A DNA stretch of 64,000 nucleotides from Verrucomicrobiaceae bacterium (lineage in GTDB: Bacteria; Verrucomicrobiota; Verrucomicrobiia; Verrucomicrobiales; Verrucomicrobiaceae). The notes beneath the pieces are model-generated. The model ran no database searches and was not told the origin of the DNA. It was given only the letters and a program-made list of their open reading frames with translations. Location: the NCBI GenBank assembly GCA_016713035.1, contig JADJPW010000003.1, positions 682,001 through 746,000 of the forward strand. Direction: 5' to 3'. Positions within the stretch are counted from its first letter, which is position 1. Each line of letters begins with the position of its first letter. Positions 35,195 to 43,886 of the stretch are shown here, in pieces. The position numbers were made by a program, and so were the translations under genes.

Positions 35195-35845
35195 ATGCTC
35201 AAACAACTCACTCTGGCCGCTCTGGCGGCACTCACACTCGGCGCAGCGCAGGCTGCGGATAACGATGGCTGGACTTCCATGTTCAACGGCAAGGATCTGA
35301 CCGGCTGGAAATCGAACGAAGAAACACCCGGCAGCTTCACCATCGAAGACGGCACGATCAAGATCGGCAATGGCCGTGCGCACCTTTTCTATGTGGGCGC
35401 AGATGGCGCGGCGAAGTTCACCAGCTTTGAGTTCAAAGCGAAGGTGAAGCACATGGAAGCCAGCAACAGCGGCATCTATATCCACACCACCTATCAGGAC
35501 AAAGGCTGGCCCGATAAAGGCTACGAGTGCCAGGTGAATAGCACCGCGCATAAGGACCCGAAAAAGACCGGCGGCCTCTACGCCGTCAAAGACGTGCTCA
35601 ACACCGCACCTGTCGCAGACGGCGAATGGTTCGACTACCATATCAAAGTAGAGGGCAAGCACATCACCATCTCCATCAATGGCAAAGTGACCACCGACTG
35701 GACTGAGCCCGAAGGCTGGGACCCCGCCACCGCACTCAAGAACATGCCCGGCCGCAAATTCAGCGAAGGCACCGTGGCGCTCCAGGCACATGATCCAAAG
35801 AGCGTGGTCTATTACAAAGACCTCTACATCAAAGCGCTGAAGTAA
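35195..35845 (+). CDS. DUF1080 3-keto-disaccharide hydrolase-like protein
   Basis: A 216-residue exported single-domain DUF1080 protein. Signal peptide MLKQLTLAALAALTLGAAQA, then the family entry motif SMFNGKDLTGWK (about 28-39), NSGIYIHT and GYECQVN in the middle, and EGTVALQAHDP near the end. DUF1080 members hydrolyse 3-keto-glycosides made by Gfo/Idh-type dehydrogenases. It diverges from the hydrolase at 35055 and is followed by its own terminator. Confidence 0.9.
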   Translation: MLKQLTLAALAALTLGAAQAADNDGWTSMFNGKDLTGWKSNEETPGSFTIEDGTIKIGNGRAHLFYVGADGAAKFTSFEFKAKVKHMEASNSGIYIHTTYQDKGWPDKGYECQVNSTAHKDPKKTGGLYAVKDVLNTAPVADGEWFDYHIKVEGKHITISINGKVTTDWTEPEGWDPATALKNMPGRKFSEGTVALQAHDPKSVVYYKDLYIKALK

Positions 35846-35875
35846 GCCGCATCGCATTGTTTTCCGTACCTCAAG

Positions 35876-35910
35876 CCGGACGCCTGGAAACGGGCGTCCG
35901 GTTTGCTTTT
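35876..35910 (+). terminator. Rho-independent terminator after DUF1080 gene
   Basis: The stem CCGGACGCC/GGGCGTCCGG with loop TGGAAAC is followed by TTTGCTTTT. Flanking CCTCAA and TTGAGG add an outer stem. It lies 30 bp after the stop at 35845. Confidence 0.8.
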
Positions 35911-35936
35911 GAGGCCAAAACCATCCACAAATCACC

Positions 35937-36749
35937 ATGCCCGAGCTCCCTGAAGTCGAGACCACTCTGCGCGGCGTGAGTCCGCATGTACTCCACAAGC
36001 GCATCACCGAGGTCATTGTGCGTGATGCACGTCTGCGCTGGCCCGTGCCAGATGCGATCCATAAGCTGGAGGGCACACGAATCACGCTCTGCACCCGGCG
36101 AGCGAAGTACATGCTCTTTGAAACAGCACGCGGCACGCTGCTGCTGCACCTGGGCATGTCTGGCAGCCTACGCATCGTGCCACAGGACGCACCTTGGAGA
36201 AAGCATGATCACCTAGCCCTCACGCTGGAGACCGGGAAACAGCTCCGCCTGCATGATCCACGCCGTTTTGGAGCCGCATTGCTGTTGGAGGGTGATCCCA
36301 CCGAGCACAAGCTGCTGCGTGACCTAGGCCCGGAGCCCCTGGGTGCCGAGTTCACCGCCAAGTCGCTGAAACTGGCCTGCGCGGGCAAAACTGCCGCGAT
36401 CAAGCTCGTCATCATGGATGCGCATGTCGTCGTCGGTGTGGGCAACATCTACGCCAGCGAGGCACTCCACATGGCAGGCATCGATCCGCGCAAAGCAGCG
36501 GGCAAAGTGAGCCTTCCACGTCTGGAAAAGCTCGTCACCGCCATCCGAGAAGTCCTAGCCGCCAGCATCGAGATGGGAGGCACCACCTTGCGTGACTTCC
36601 TCAATGAAAAAGGCGAGCCCGGCTACTTCCAGCAGACCCTCCGAGTCTATGACCGCACTGGAGAGCCCTGCCGCAGTTGTGGCGCAATGATCCGCAAGAT
36701 CGTACTCGGACAAAGATCGACGTTTTTTTGCCCACGCTGCCAAAAGTAA
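35937..36749 (+). CDS. mutM: Formamidopyrimidine-DNA glycosylase
   Basis: A 270-residue base-excision repair enzyme removing 8-oxoguanine and formamidopyrimidines. The mature N-terminus is MPELPEVETTLRG, with catalytic Pro2 and Glu3. LHLGMSGSLRI and HDPRRFGAALLL follow, then the helix-two-turn-helix VGVGNIYASEALHMAGIDP. The zinc finger is complete: CRSCG and CPRC at the C-terminus. No signal peptide; cytoplasmic. It sits between unrelated genes and is probably monocistronic. Confidence 0.96.
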   Translation: MPELPEVETTLRGVSPHVLHKRITEVIVRDARLRWPVPDAIHKLEGTRITLCTRRAKYMLFETARGTLLLHLGMSGSLRIVPQDAPWRKHDHLALTLETGKQLRLHDPRRFGAALLLEGDPTEHKLLRDLGPEPLGAEFTAKSLKLACAGKTAAIKLVIMDAHVVVGVGNIYASEALHMAGIDPRKAAGKVSLPRLEKLVTAIREVLAASIEMGGTTLRDFLNEKGEPGYFQQTLRVYDRTGEPCRSCGAMIRKIVLGQRSTFFCPRCQK

Positions 36750-36798
36750 TCCTTCAGACACACCGACAGTTGCTACACCATTCCCTTCCTGCATCCCC

Positions 36799-37851
36799 AT
36801 GAGCTCACTACCGCCTCTCCTCTCCACTTTTGATCTCGAACGCGTGTTGGAATTCGAATTCGTGCGTGCCACGGAAAATGCCGCCTTGCAGGCCATTCAC
36901 TGGCTCGGACGCGGTGAGAAGGAGCTAGCCGACGGTGCTGCCTGCGCGGCGATTTATGGCGTCTTCGACATCCTGGACATCCGCGGTGAGGTCGTGATCG
37001 GAGAGGGGATCAAAGACAATGCGCCGGGCATCTTCATCGGTGAGCACCTGGGCACCTGGCGGGAGGGTAGCCCGCGTTTTGACATCGCCCTCGATCCGAT
37101 CGACGGCACCAGCAACATCGCCAAAGGCCTGCCCAACAGCGTTTCTGTCATCGCCGCTGCACAGGTGCCAGAGGGAGCCCCCAGCCTGATGAAAAACCTA
37201 CCGGCATTCTACTCGCACAAAATCGCCTACGGCCCGGCGGTGAAGCGTGCGCTGGAGAAAAATGGGGACCGCTGCTTCCTCGACATGCCACTGCGCGAGG
37301 TCATCTCCTTTGTCGCTGATGCACTGGAAAAGCGTGAGCGTGACCTCGTCGTGACCACGATGGATCGTCCGCGCCATGCGGACATCATCCGCCAAGTGCG
37401 AGAGAGCGGTGCCGCGTTGCGCATGATCTCGGACGGCGACATCGCCGCAGCCGTAGCTCCGTCGATGCCCGATGCCGTAGTGGACCTGTATGTCGGCATT
37501 GGCGGCTCACCAGAGGGCATCCTAGCCGCAGCGGCTCTGAAGTGCCTCGGCGGCGATATGCAGCTACGCATGTGGCCACATACACCAGAGCACCGTGCGG
37601 AAATCATCGCGGCGGTGGGTGAGGCTGCACTAGAGCGGGTGTATCGCATCGACGATCTCATTATTGGCGACAGTGCACTCTTTTGTGCCACCGGCATCAG
37701 TGACAGCCCGCTAGTGCCTGGATGCCGCCTCGTGGGCCACCGTGTGGAGACCCACTCCATCCTGATGCGGGCCCGCAGCGGCACGGTACGGCGCATCCAC
37801 GCTGTGCATGACCTCGACCGCAAGGTGGTGCCCCTCAGGGAGCCAAAATGA
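36799..37851 (+). CDS. glpX: Class II fructose-1,6-bisphosphatase
   Basis: A 350-residue GlpX-type phosphatase of gluconeogenesis. Metal and substrate motifs: VVIGEGIKDNAPG (about 57-69), DPIDGTSNIAKG (about 97-108), DRPRHADIIRQVRESGAALRMISDGD in two pieces, and GGSPEGILAAAALKCLGG. Length and motif order match the family. Start 36799 is 49 bp after mutM with a short spacer; co-transcription with mutM is possible. Confidence 0.95.
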   Translation: MSSLPPLLSTFDLERVLEFEFVRATENAALQAIHWLGRGEKELADGAACAAIYGVFDILDIRGEVVIGEGIKDNAPGIFIGEHLGTWREGSPRFDIALDPIDGTSNIAKGLPNSVSVIAAAQVPEGAPSLMKNLPAFYSHKIAYGPAVKRALEKNGDRCFLDMPLREVISFVADALEKRERDLVVTTMDRPRHADIIRQVRESGAALRMISDGDIAAAVAPSMPDAVVDLYVGIGGSPEGILAAAALKCLGGDMQLRMWPHTPEHRAEIIAAVGEAALERVYRIDDLIIGDSALFCATGISDSPLVPGCRLVGHRVETHSILMRARSGTVRRIHAVHDLDRKVVPLREPK

Positions 37852-37902
37852 CTGAAAAGGCATCATGCAAAGACTGCACGGAGTGGTAAGATGGCCGCAT
37901 CC

Positions 37903-38319
37903 ATGCCCACTCCGCGCTTTCTTCTACTTTCCGCAGTCCTTTGTTTTCTATCGTCTTGCTCGCTCATCACCACCCCCATCGCCGCAGCGGGTGGACTCGC
38001 CACCGCCACCGTCAAGGCCACGGGCGGCGTGGCCAAGGCCGGCATCGGTGCCTTCGGCAGCCGCGGTGACTCAAAGAGCCAGCCCGCCCAGCCGCAGCAG
38101 CAACAGCAGCAGCCGCAAGCTCAGCATCCCTATCCGTATTATCCGCAGCAGCAGCAGCCTCAGCAGGCCTATTACCCACCGCAGCAAACGCAGGGCTATG
38201 CACCTGGTTACCCGCAGCAGGGCTATGCACCCACCTATCCGTATCCTCAGCAACAGGCGCAGCCGCAGGGCTATTGGCATCAGGGAGTGTGGTATCCGTA
38301 TGCACCGCAGCGGAGGTGA
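37903..38319 (+). CDS. Gln/Pro/Tyr-rich putative lipoprotein
   Basis: A small protein of 138 residues from start 37903 (37891 is an in-frame alternative adding 4 residues). N-terminus MPTPRFLLLSAVLCFLSSC has a lipobox-like LSSC. A short Ala/Gly-rich hydrophobic segment follows, and the rest is a low-complexity tail of QQQ, YPQ and GYAP repeats, probably disordered and surface-exposed. No domain recognised. It lies 51 bp after glpX. Confidence 0.7.
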   Translation: MPTPRFLLLSAVLCFLSSCSLITTPIAAAGGLATATVKATGGVAKAGIGAFGSRGDSKSQPAQPQQQQQQPQAQHPYPYYPQQQQPQQAYYPPQQTQGYAPGYPQQGYAPTYPYPQQQAQPQGYWHQGVWYPYAPQRR

Positions 38320-38460
38320 GAAAGACTCGTTACCATTTATAATCTGGTGAATTCGCTCCCGCAAAACATCCGGCGAGACAGAAAACTTACTTTCACGAGC
38401 CATCCGCGATGGACATAAATGCCATGATCATCATCTAGGCTGAAAACAATCGCACTCTCC

Positions 38461-40815
38461 GTGGACTCCTCCCTCCTCCCATCCTCTCCCGCGAACGTGG
38501 CCACCACCACATCGCCAGCCCCTGGACGTGAGCCGCTGAGTAATCCCTTCGCCGAAGACGTCTGCCCCGGCCCCTACGCCGTGGAGGAGAATCACAGCGT
38601 CCCCGGCATGAATGCTGACATCCTACGTCAGCTCACCTCCTCCATCGACGAGCGACTCGGCGGTGGTGGTGGCCAGCCGCTGCTGCTCCTCACCGCACCA
38701 CGTGCAGGCTATGGCAAAACGCATCTCCTCGGTCGCCTCGCCAGCGCTGCGGGTGGCCAGATCGTGCTCGTGCCGCTGGCCTTCCGGATGGAGGATACGA
38801 TCACCCTTTCCTCCGTCGCAAAACGCGGCCTGGAGTCCATGGTCCGTGCAGAGACTGGCCGCGCAGGTTGGACACGCCTGCGTGAGGCCTGCGCCGGAGT
38901 CTGCGCCTCACTCCTTCGCAGACTCATCGCCAGCGGCCAGCTCCCCTGTGCCAATCCAGATCAAGCCCAACGCGTACTCGCTGGCAACCCTGTGGAGATT
39001 TTCGACGCTCAAGGCAGTGCAAAGCTCATCGGTGACTGGATTCGTCGTCACGGCCCCTCTTTGCGCAAGCCGCTCACGGATCTCGCGGGCCAGAGCGTCG
39101 CCGCAGACAGCGCCACACTAGATCAGTGGATGCTAGCCATGCTCCAGCACGCTCAAGAAGGCGGCGCAGCCAGCAGCGTGCCACTGCGCATCCTCGCTGC
39201 GGATGAGAGTCGTGACGGACCAGTGGCCTTCCTTCGCCTACTCGGCCTCTGGCGGCCGGTGGTGCTCATGGTGGACCATCTCGATGCCTATTATCGCAAT
39301 CCAGATGCCGGACTGAAAATCGCCTCGCTCCTACTCGATATGGCGGAGATGGATGGCGTGCACGTCGTCATGAGCCTCAATCAAGACGTGTGGCAGGCCA
39401 CCTTCGGCCACCATCTGCCCAGCGCGATGGAGGACCGCCTCACCAGCTCCCAGATGCTCCTGCGTGGCCTCGGCCAAGCAGATGCCTCCGAGCTACTGCG
39501 CATGCGATTGGACATCGCCGATGTCACCGCCGAGCAACGGCGTGAGTTTGAGAGCTTCGTCGATGTGCCCCGCTACTTCCTGGGCCGCCCGCTCGGCTCT
39601 GTATCGGCACGCGGCTTCCTGCGGCATCTCGCACGGCAATGGGAGGTTTTCCAAAACACCACGCCATCACCCGATGAGCCCTTCACACGTGGCATCATCG
39701 ACGAATCCCCCACTCCAGAACTCTCCGAAGCCACCAGTAGCCACATTGACGAGGAGGAAGCCGATGAAGCCCTCCCGGCCATCAGCGAGCCCATGCCTGC
39801 AAATGACCGCAGGCAGATCTTTGACCCAGAAACACTCCTCCGTGCCAAAACGATGGCTGAGGGCCTCGCAGAGCCCATCGCTGCACTGCCGCAGGAGCTC
39901 GAAAAACCACTGCCCACGCCACCTAGCGCCTCCGCGGCTCCAAAAGACCCGCAGCCGGTCATCCAGCATCTCGCACCCACGAACGTCCCATCGTCCTCCG
40001 AGGCTGAAAACAGCCCCGCAGCGCCCTCCCCAGCCCTTTTGGCCGCTACGGAGCTCTCTGAGCGTAGCGCAGGTGCTTTTGAAAAACTGCGTGAGATGCT
40101 GGGCAAACTGCGACAGCCCCTAGTCACGGGTGAAAATGGACAAGCGACAGAAATGGCCGCTCCGACACCTGCTCCAGCGCCACCCAGCTCACCACAGCCC
40201 CCAGCCATAGCCACACCCGTCGTCACACCGGAGCGTGATGCACTGCTCGGTCGCTTTGAGGCACTGCGTCTGCAAATGAGCGCAGAGGCAGAATCACTCG
40301 CCCTCGATTTCACCAAGCTCGGAGAGCTCATCCGCCTCGCAGGTCGGCGCTTCCCCCTCGTCCGCTTCAGTGAGCACGAGCTACCGGGGCTCACAGGGCG
40401 TCATGCCATGAGCTGGTCGCTCCACGGAGTCGAGATCGTCTTCGGCCTCGCGAACTTCGCCGATGGTGCCTACTGGCGCACACTCTCCACCTTCACCGCC
40501 GGTAAAGTGGCCGAGTCCCAGGCCACCGCAGCCTCACTCGGCGAGCCAGCCCCGAAAGTGAAGCTCGTCACCTTCAAAACCGACCGCGAGCAACAAAGCT
40601 GGACCATCCTGAAGCTCAGTGATGCCTTCCCAGAAACCGTGGACACCATCGTCGATGCCATCCACCTCGATTCCAACAACGTAGCCTCCCTCTACGCCAT
40701 GCAGCGCATCATCAAAGAATCCGAAAACGGCTCCCTGCATGCCCCACCCGCCCAAGTCATGAGTGTGCTCGCCCGCGAGCTGGATTTCTTCTGGAAGCGT
40801 GTGACGAAGGCGTAG
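38461..40815 (+). CDS. Large P-loop ATPase-like protein of unknown function
   Basis: A 784-residue cytoplasmic protein starting at a GTG. The N-terminal ~400 residues form an ORC/STAND-like AAA ATPase: Walker A APRAGYGKTHL (about 79-89) and a Walker-B-like hydrophobic strand VVLMVDHLDAYY (about 265). A Pro/Ser/Ala/Glu-rich probably disordered linker spans about 410-590. The C-terminal ~200 residues (ERDALLGRFEALRLQM onward, with ALDFTKLGELIRLAGRRFPLVRF) form a separate globular domain I do not recognise. It converges on the AsmA-like gene. No transposition, defence or partition genes flank it, so its role cannot be inferred from context. Confidence 0.75.
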   Translation: MDSSLLPSSPANVATTTSPAPGREPLSNPFAEDVCPGPYAVEENHSVPGMNADILRQLTSSIDERLGGGGGQPLLLLTAPRAGYGKTHLLGRLASAAGGQIVLVPLAFRMEDTITLSSVAKRGLESMVRAETGRAGWTRLREACAGVCASLLRRLIASGQLPCANPDQAQRVLAGNPVEIFDAQGSAKLIGDWIRRHGPSLRKPLTDLAGQSVAADSATLDQWMLAMLQHAQEGGAASSVPLRILAADESRDGPVAFLRLLGLWRPVVLMVDHLDAYYRNPDAGLKIASLLLDMAEMDGVHVVMSLNQDVWQATFGHHLPSAMEDRLTSSQMLLRGLGQADASELLRMRLDIADVTAEQRREFESFVDVPRYFLGRPLGSVSARGFLRHLARQWEVFQNTTPSPDEPFTRGIIDESPTPELSEATSSHIDEEEADEALPAISEPMPANDRRQIFDPETLLRAKTMAEGLAEPIAALPQELEKPLPTPPSASAAPKDPQPVIQHLAPTNVPSSSEAENSPAAPSPALLAATELSERSAGAFEKLREMLGKLRQPLVTGENGQATEMAAPTPAPAPPSSPQPPAIATPVVTPERDALLGRFEALRLQMSAEAESLALDFTKLGELIRLAGRRFPLVRFSEHELPGLTGRHAMSWSLHGVEIVFGLANFADGAYWRTLSTFTAGKVAESQATAASLGEPAPKVKLVTFKTDREQQSWTILKLSDAFPETVDTIVDAIHLDSNNVASLYAMQRIIKESENGSLHAPPAQVMSVLARELDFFWKRVTKA

Positions 40816-40881
40816 AGTTGTGTTTTTGCACACGCTGAGAAGGAGGGGAGTTCGGAGTGTTTTTGTATGCCTCTCGCCAAA

Positions 40882-40931
40882 GTGCTTAGTGCTCAGTTCG
40901 CGAACCTACTCTGCACTGAGAACTGAGCACT
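40882..40931. repeat. Heptamer-based hairpin between convergent genes
   Basis: Left units GTGCTTA, GTGCTCA, GTTC and right units CTGCACT, GAGAACT, GAGCACT form inverted tracts. AGTGCTCAGTTC (40888-40899) pairs perfectly with GAACTGAGCACT (40920-40931), which is followed by TTTT on the + strand. It may act as a terminator for the gene ending at 40815 and belongs to the same heptamer class as the coding repeats. Confidence 0.72.
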
Positions 40932-40979
40932 TTTCTCCCGTTTGGTCTAGAGACTGCGAGTCCGCGCTGACAGCGCAAA

Positions 40980-43877
40980 CTACGGCGTCTGCTGCTTGCG
41001 CGGCGTAAAGCGCTGGAAGAAGCCGCGTTTCTTCGGCGGCTCGCCTGTGGCTGGTGGTGCGGCTGCGGGAGCACCCACTGGAGCTGTTTTGGCACCACTG
41101 CCTAGCAGCTTCGGCGTCCATTTAGAGTCCGCTACGGTGCCCGTGCCGTGGAAGGCGAAAAGCTCGCTCACCAGCATCAGCGGGATGCCCAGCAGGCCCC
41201 GCACACGCACCTCCGCATCGAAGTCGATCTCATCGCGGATGAAATTCACATCACCGCGGCTCGTCACACGGAAGCTCGTCGTCAGCGCCTCCAGATCCCG
41301 CGTGCGGAAGAAGCCATCCGCGATCTCAAAGGTGCAATCCGCCTCTTTGGCGATGTTGTAGCCCGCGATGGGCTTTGGCAAAATAGCGCCGATCAGCGGT
41401 GTGAGCGGCCCCAGGATCGGCACCGACATGAGATTGCCATTCACGATGATGAGCGAGCCCCCGCCTTTCAGCGCAGGCCAGTCATCCATGCGGCCAGTGA
41501 ATTTAAAATGACCACTCAGGTCTCCCTGGCTCGTATCGTCATTGCGTGAGTAAGTTTTGGCAAACTGGGAGAAATTCATCGCATCGAGCCGCAACTCACC
41601 TGCATACGGATTTGGCGTGCGAGACTCATCGAGCGTGCCTTTCAGCGTCATGCCGCCACCGAGCACAGTGGACTTCACATCGTATGCGATATGGCTGCCT
41701 TTTTTATCCACCTCAGCATGCACGCCGGTGAAGTCGAGCGTCTTGGAGAGCACCTCATACGGGAAAAGCCCCGCATCCACATTCACACTCCAGTCATTCA
41801 CATCCGCCCGTGCATCCGTGCGGCCCGTGGCACGGAATGGGCGGCCAAAAGCCCCTCCCTGCACATCAAAGAGCACATCCTGGCCCTGACTGCTCACTCT
41901 CGCCCGCGCATTCGTGACAGGCACCTTGGTGGCCAGCACTTCATAGGGATAGGCTCCGGCCTCGACATCGACATTCCACGCCGTGACCTCTGGCGTGAGG
42001 TCCGTCTGCCCCACCGCACGAAAGGGGCGCTGGAAAAGGCTCCCTTTCACATCAAAGGACAAGATGCGCTCCTTCACACGCACCACACCATCCGGCGAGA
42101 GTATGGTGTGATCATCACCCAGGAAGGTGTAGTGCCCCTCGCCGCTCTCCGAGTGGAAGGTGACTTGGTAGTCATTGTACTTCGGCTCACGGATGCCGAT
42201 GGTGCCATCCACGGTGACATTCGTTCCGACGGTGAGGCGGTATTTCTCGATATGCTCCGCTGTTTTCGCCGCAAAACACCGCAACAAATCTGGCGTGTCA
42301 CTTGCGGCATGCACCTTGGTCAGACGCACCCACTTCTGCTCATCATTGAGGAAAACGTCCTCGGCCGTAGCAGGCCCTTTTGGGTGGCGAATGCTCACAT
42401 TGCGAAAGTTTTGGAAGAAACCCTGGAAGGCCAGATCCGCCTCCATCTCCTCCAGATACACCCCATTGTAGCGGAAATTCCGCAGCACCCCGTGGCCAGA
42501 GTTTACGCCATCTTGAAGCACGAATGAAGGCCCCTCGCCGGCGACTTGTACGTCGATGTGGGATTTCTCATCGAATTCAAAGCGGCGGATCAGATCACGC
42601 GTCTTTTCACGGATGACAAAAGGCACCAGCACATTCGGGTCCATCCGCAGGGTGGCATCGTAGCGCACCCCCTGCTCGCGGTGGCGCATCAACTGGATGT
42701 CCACGGTGCCGGTTTTATGCCGCAGCTCAGCATCGCGGATATAGAAGCCATCTGGATTCACGCCGATGCTGGCTGTGAGGCCCTCAAAAATCGCCCCCCG
42801 ACTGCCGAAGCGTTTGCACTCGACTTTCCCGGTGATTTCAGCCGGAAAGACACGTTCGGCGGCTTCCTTGCCCTTGTTGATGCCGGGGAACCAATAGCCC
42901 TCGATCGAAAGATCCGGCGGCTCATAAAAAACCGCCTCATTCAGAGCCTCCACATCGAAAAAGGTGCGGGCCAGCGCAGGAATATCTGCGCTGGAAGTCA
43001 TGCGGAAACGAGCACGGTCCGCGCCCATGCGCCAAGTCGCTGTCGCCTCGATCTGCCCCAAACGATCTGCCAAGCGCAGCCGGCGCACATCGATCATGCC
43101 GCTGTCATAGCCTGCCACGGCATGAATCTCACTCCAGACGTAGTTTTCAAAGCGCAGCTCCTCAGCCTGGAAGGAAACCTCCGCCTGGATGTCCTGCGGC
43201 TTATTAAAATCACCACTCACCTCCACAGTGATCTGTGGCGGCTCCGGCGACTGAAAGCGTGCCAGCCAGTCCAGCACATTCTGCACCTGCGCACGATACT
43301 GGCGGATGAATTTCAGCCGCTCCAGTGCAGTAGCTTTGTCTTCATCGTCCTTTGTTTTCGTCGGCAGGATCAGCACTCCATGGATGTCCAGTCGCAGGCC
43401 AGAGAGCAGGCCGCGTGCGTGCCGGATGTCGATCTGATTGCCATCGAGCACCGCCTGCGCATTCAGATCCTCCAATGAAACAACCGTCAGATCTGGACGG
43501 TCTGGGTCCACGGGAAGAGACACATTTGCATGACTTAACACGAGCGACTCCACCCGCACTTCGCCATTGATGAGGCGGGTGAGATTCACATCGAGATTCA
43601 GATGGCTCACTGCCGCGATCTGCGCCCGACGAGAGCCATCATTAAACAATCGCACATCCTCCGCCACCAACCCGCCCGTCGGATTAATGACCAACCGAGC
43701 AAAGTCGATGAATACACCATGTTTCTCCAGCTCCTGCATCACAAATCCACGCCACCGGACGCTAAAGCGCTGCGTATTCGCATAAATACCGACGGCCAGT
43801 ATAAAGCTGGCCAGAAGTAAAAGCAGAGTGCGGCAGAGGAAACGAAACACGCCCAAGAATAAAGGCTGAAGCAGCAA
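40980..43877 (-). CDS. AsmA-like envelope protein
   Basis: A 965-residue protein with one N-terminal membrane segment (FLCRTLLLLLASFILAVGIYA) and a very long beta-rich body, matching AsmA/YhdP-type proteins thought to act in phospholipid transport or outer membrane maintenance. The last ~250 residues hold the AsmA C-terminal-like region (SGHFKFTGRMDDWPALKGGGSLIIVNGNL and LTTSFRVTSRGDVNF in pieces). A Pro/Ala-rich, basic tail ends the protein. It is followed on the same strand by no close gene and converges with 38461. Confidence 0.8.
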   Translation of the reverse strand: MLLQPLFLGVFRFLCRTLLLLLASFILAVGIYANTQRFSVRWRGFVMQELEKHGVFIDFARLVINPTGGLVAEDVRLFNDGSRRAQIAAVSHLNLDVNLTRLINGEVRVESLVLSHANVSLPVDPDRPDLTVVSLEDLNAQAVLDGNQIDIRHARGLLSGLRLDIHGVLILPTKTKDDEDKATALERLKFIRQYRAQVQNVLDWLARFQSPEPPQITVEVSGDFNKPQDIQAEVSFQAEELRFENYVWSEIHAVAGYDSGMIDVRRLRLADRLGQIEATATWRMGADRARFRMTSSADIPALARTFFDVEALNEAVFYEPPDLSIEGYWFPGINKGKEAAERVFPAEITGKVECKRFGSRGAIFEGLTASIGVNPDGFYIRDAELRHKTGTVDIQLMRHREQGVRYDATLRMDPNVLVPFVIREKTRDLIRRFEFDEKSHIDVQVAGEGPSFVLQDGVNSGHGVLRNFRYNGVYLEEMEADLAFQGFFQNFRNVSIRHPKGPATAEDVFLNDEQKWVRLTKVHAASDTPDLLRCFAAKTAEHIEKYRLTVGTNVTVDGTIGIREPKYNDYQVTFHSESGEGHYTFLGDDHTILSPDGVVRVKERILSFDVKGSLFQRPFRAVGQTDLTPEVTAWNVDVEAGAYPYEVLATKVPVTNARARVSSQGQDVLFDVQGGAFGRPFRATGRTDARADVNDWSVNVDAGLFPYEVLSKTLDFTGVHAEVDKKGSHIAYDVKSTVLGGGMTLKGTLDESRTPNPYAGELRLDAMNFSQFAKTYSRNDDTSQGDLSGHFKFTGRMDDWPALKGGGSLIIVNGNLMSVPILGPLTPLIGAILPKPIAGYNIAKEADCTFEIADGFFRTRDLEALTTSFRVTSRGDVNFIRDEIDFDAEVRVRGLLGIPLMLVSELFAFHGTGTVADSKWTPKLLGSGAKTAPVGAPAAAPPATGEPPKKRGFFQRFTPRKQQTP

Positions 43878-43886
43878 TGCCTACTC

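Noticed and set aside
38320..38460. Possible small - strand gene beginning at 38403
   Set aside because: The frame runs antisense through the Gln-rich gene and no homology is recognisable, although a short segment near 38330-38440 reads like a gene relic.
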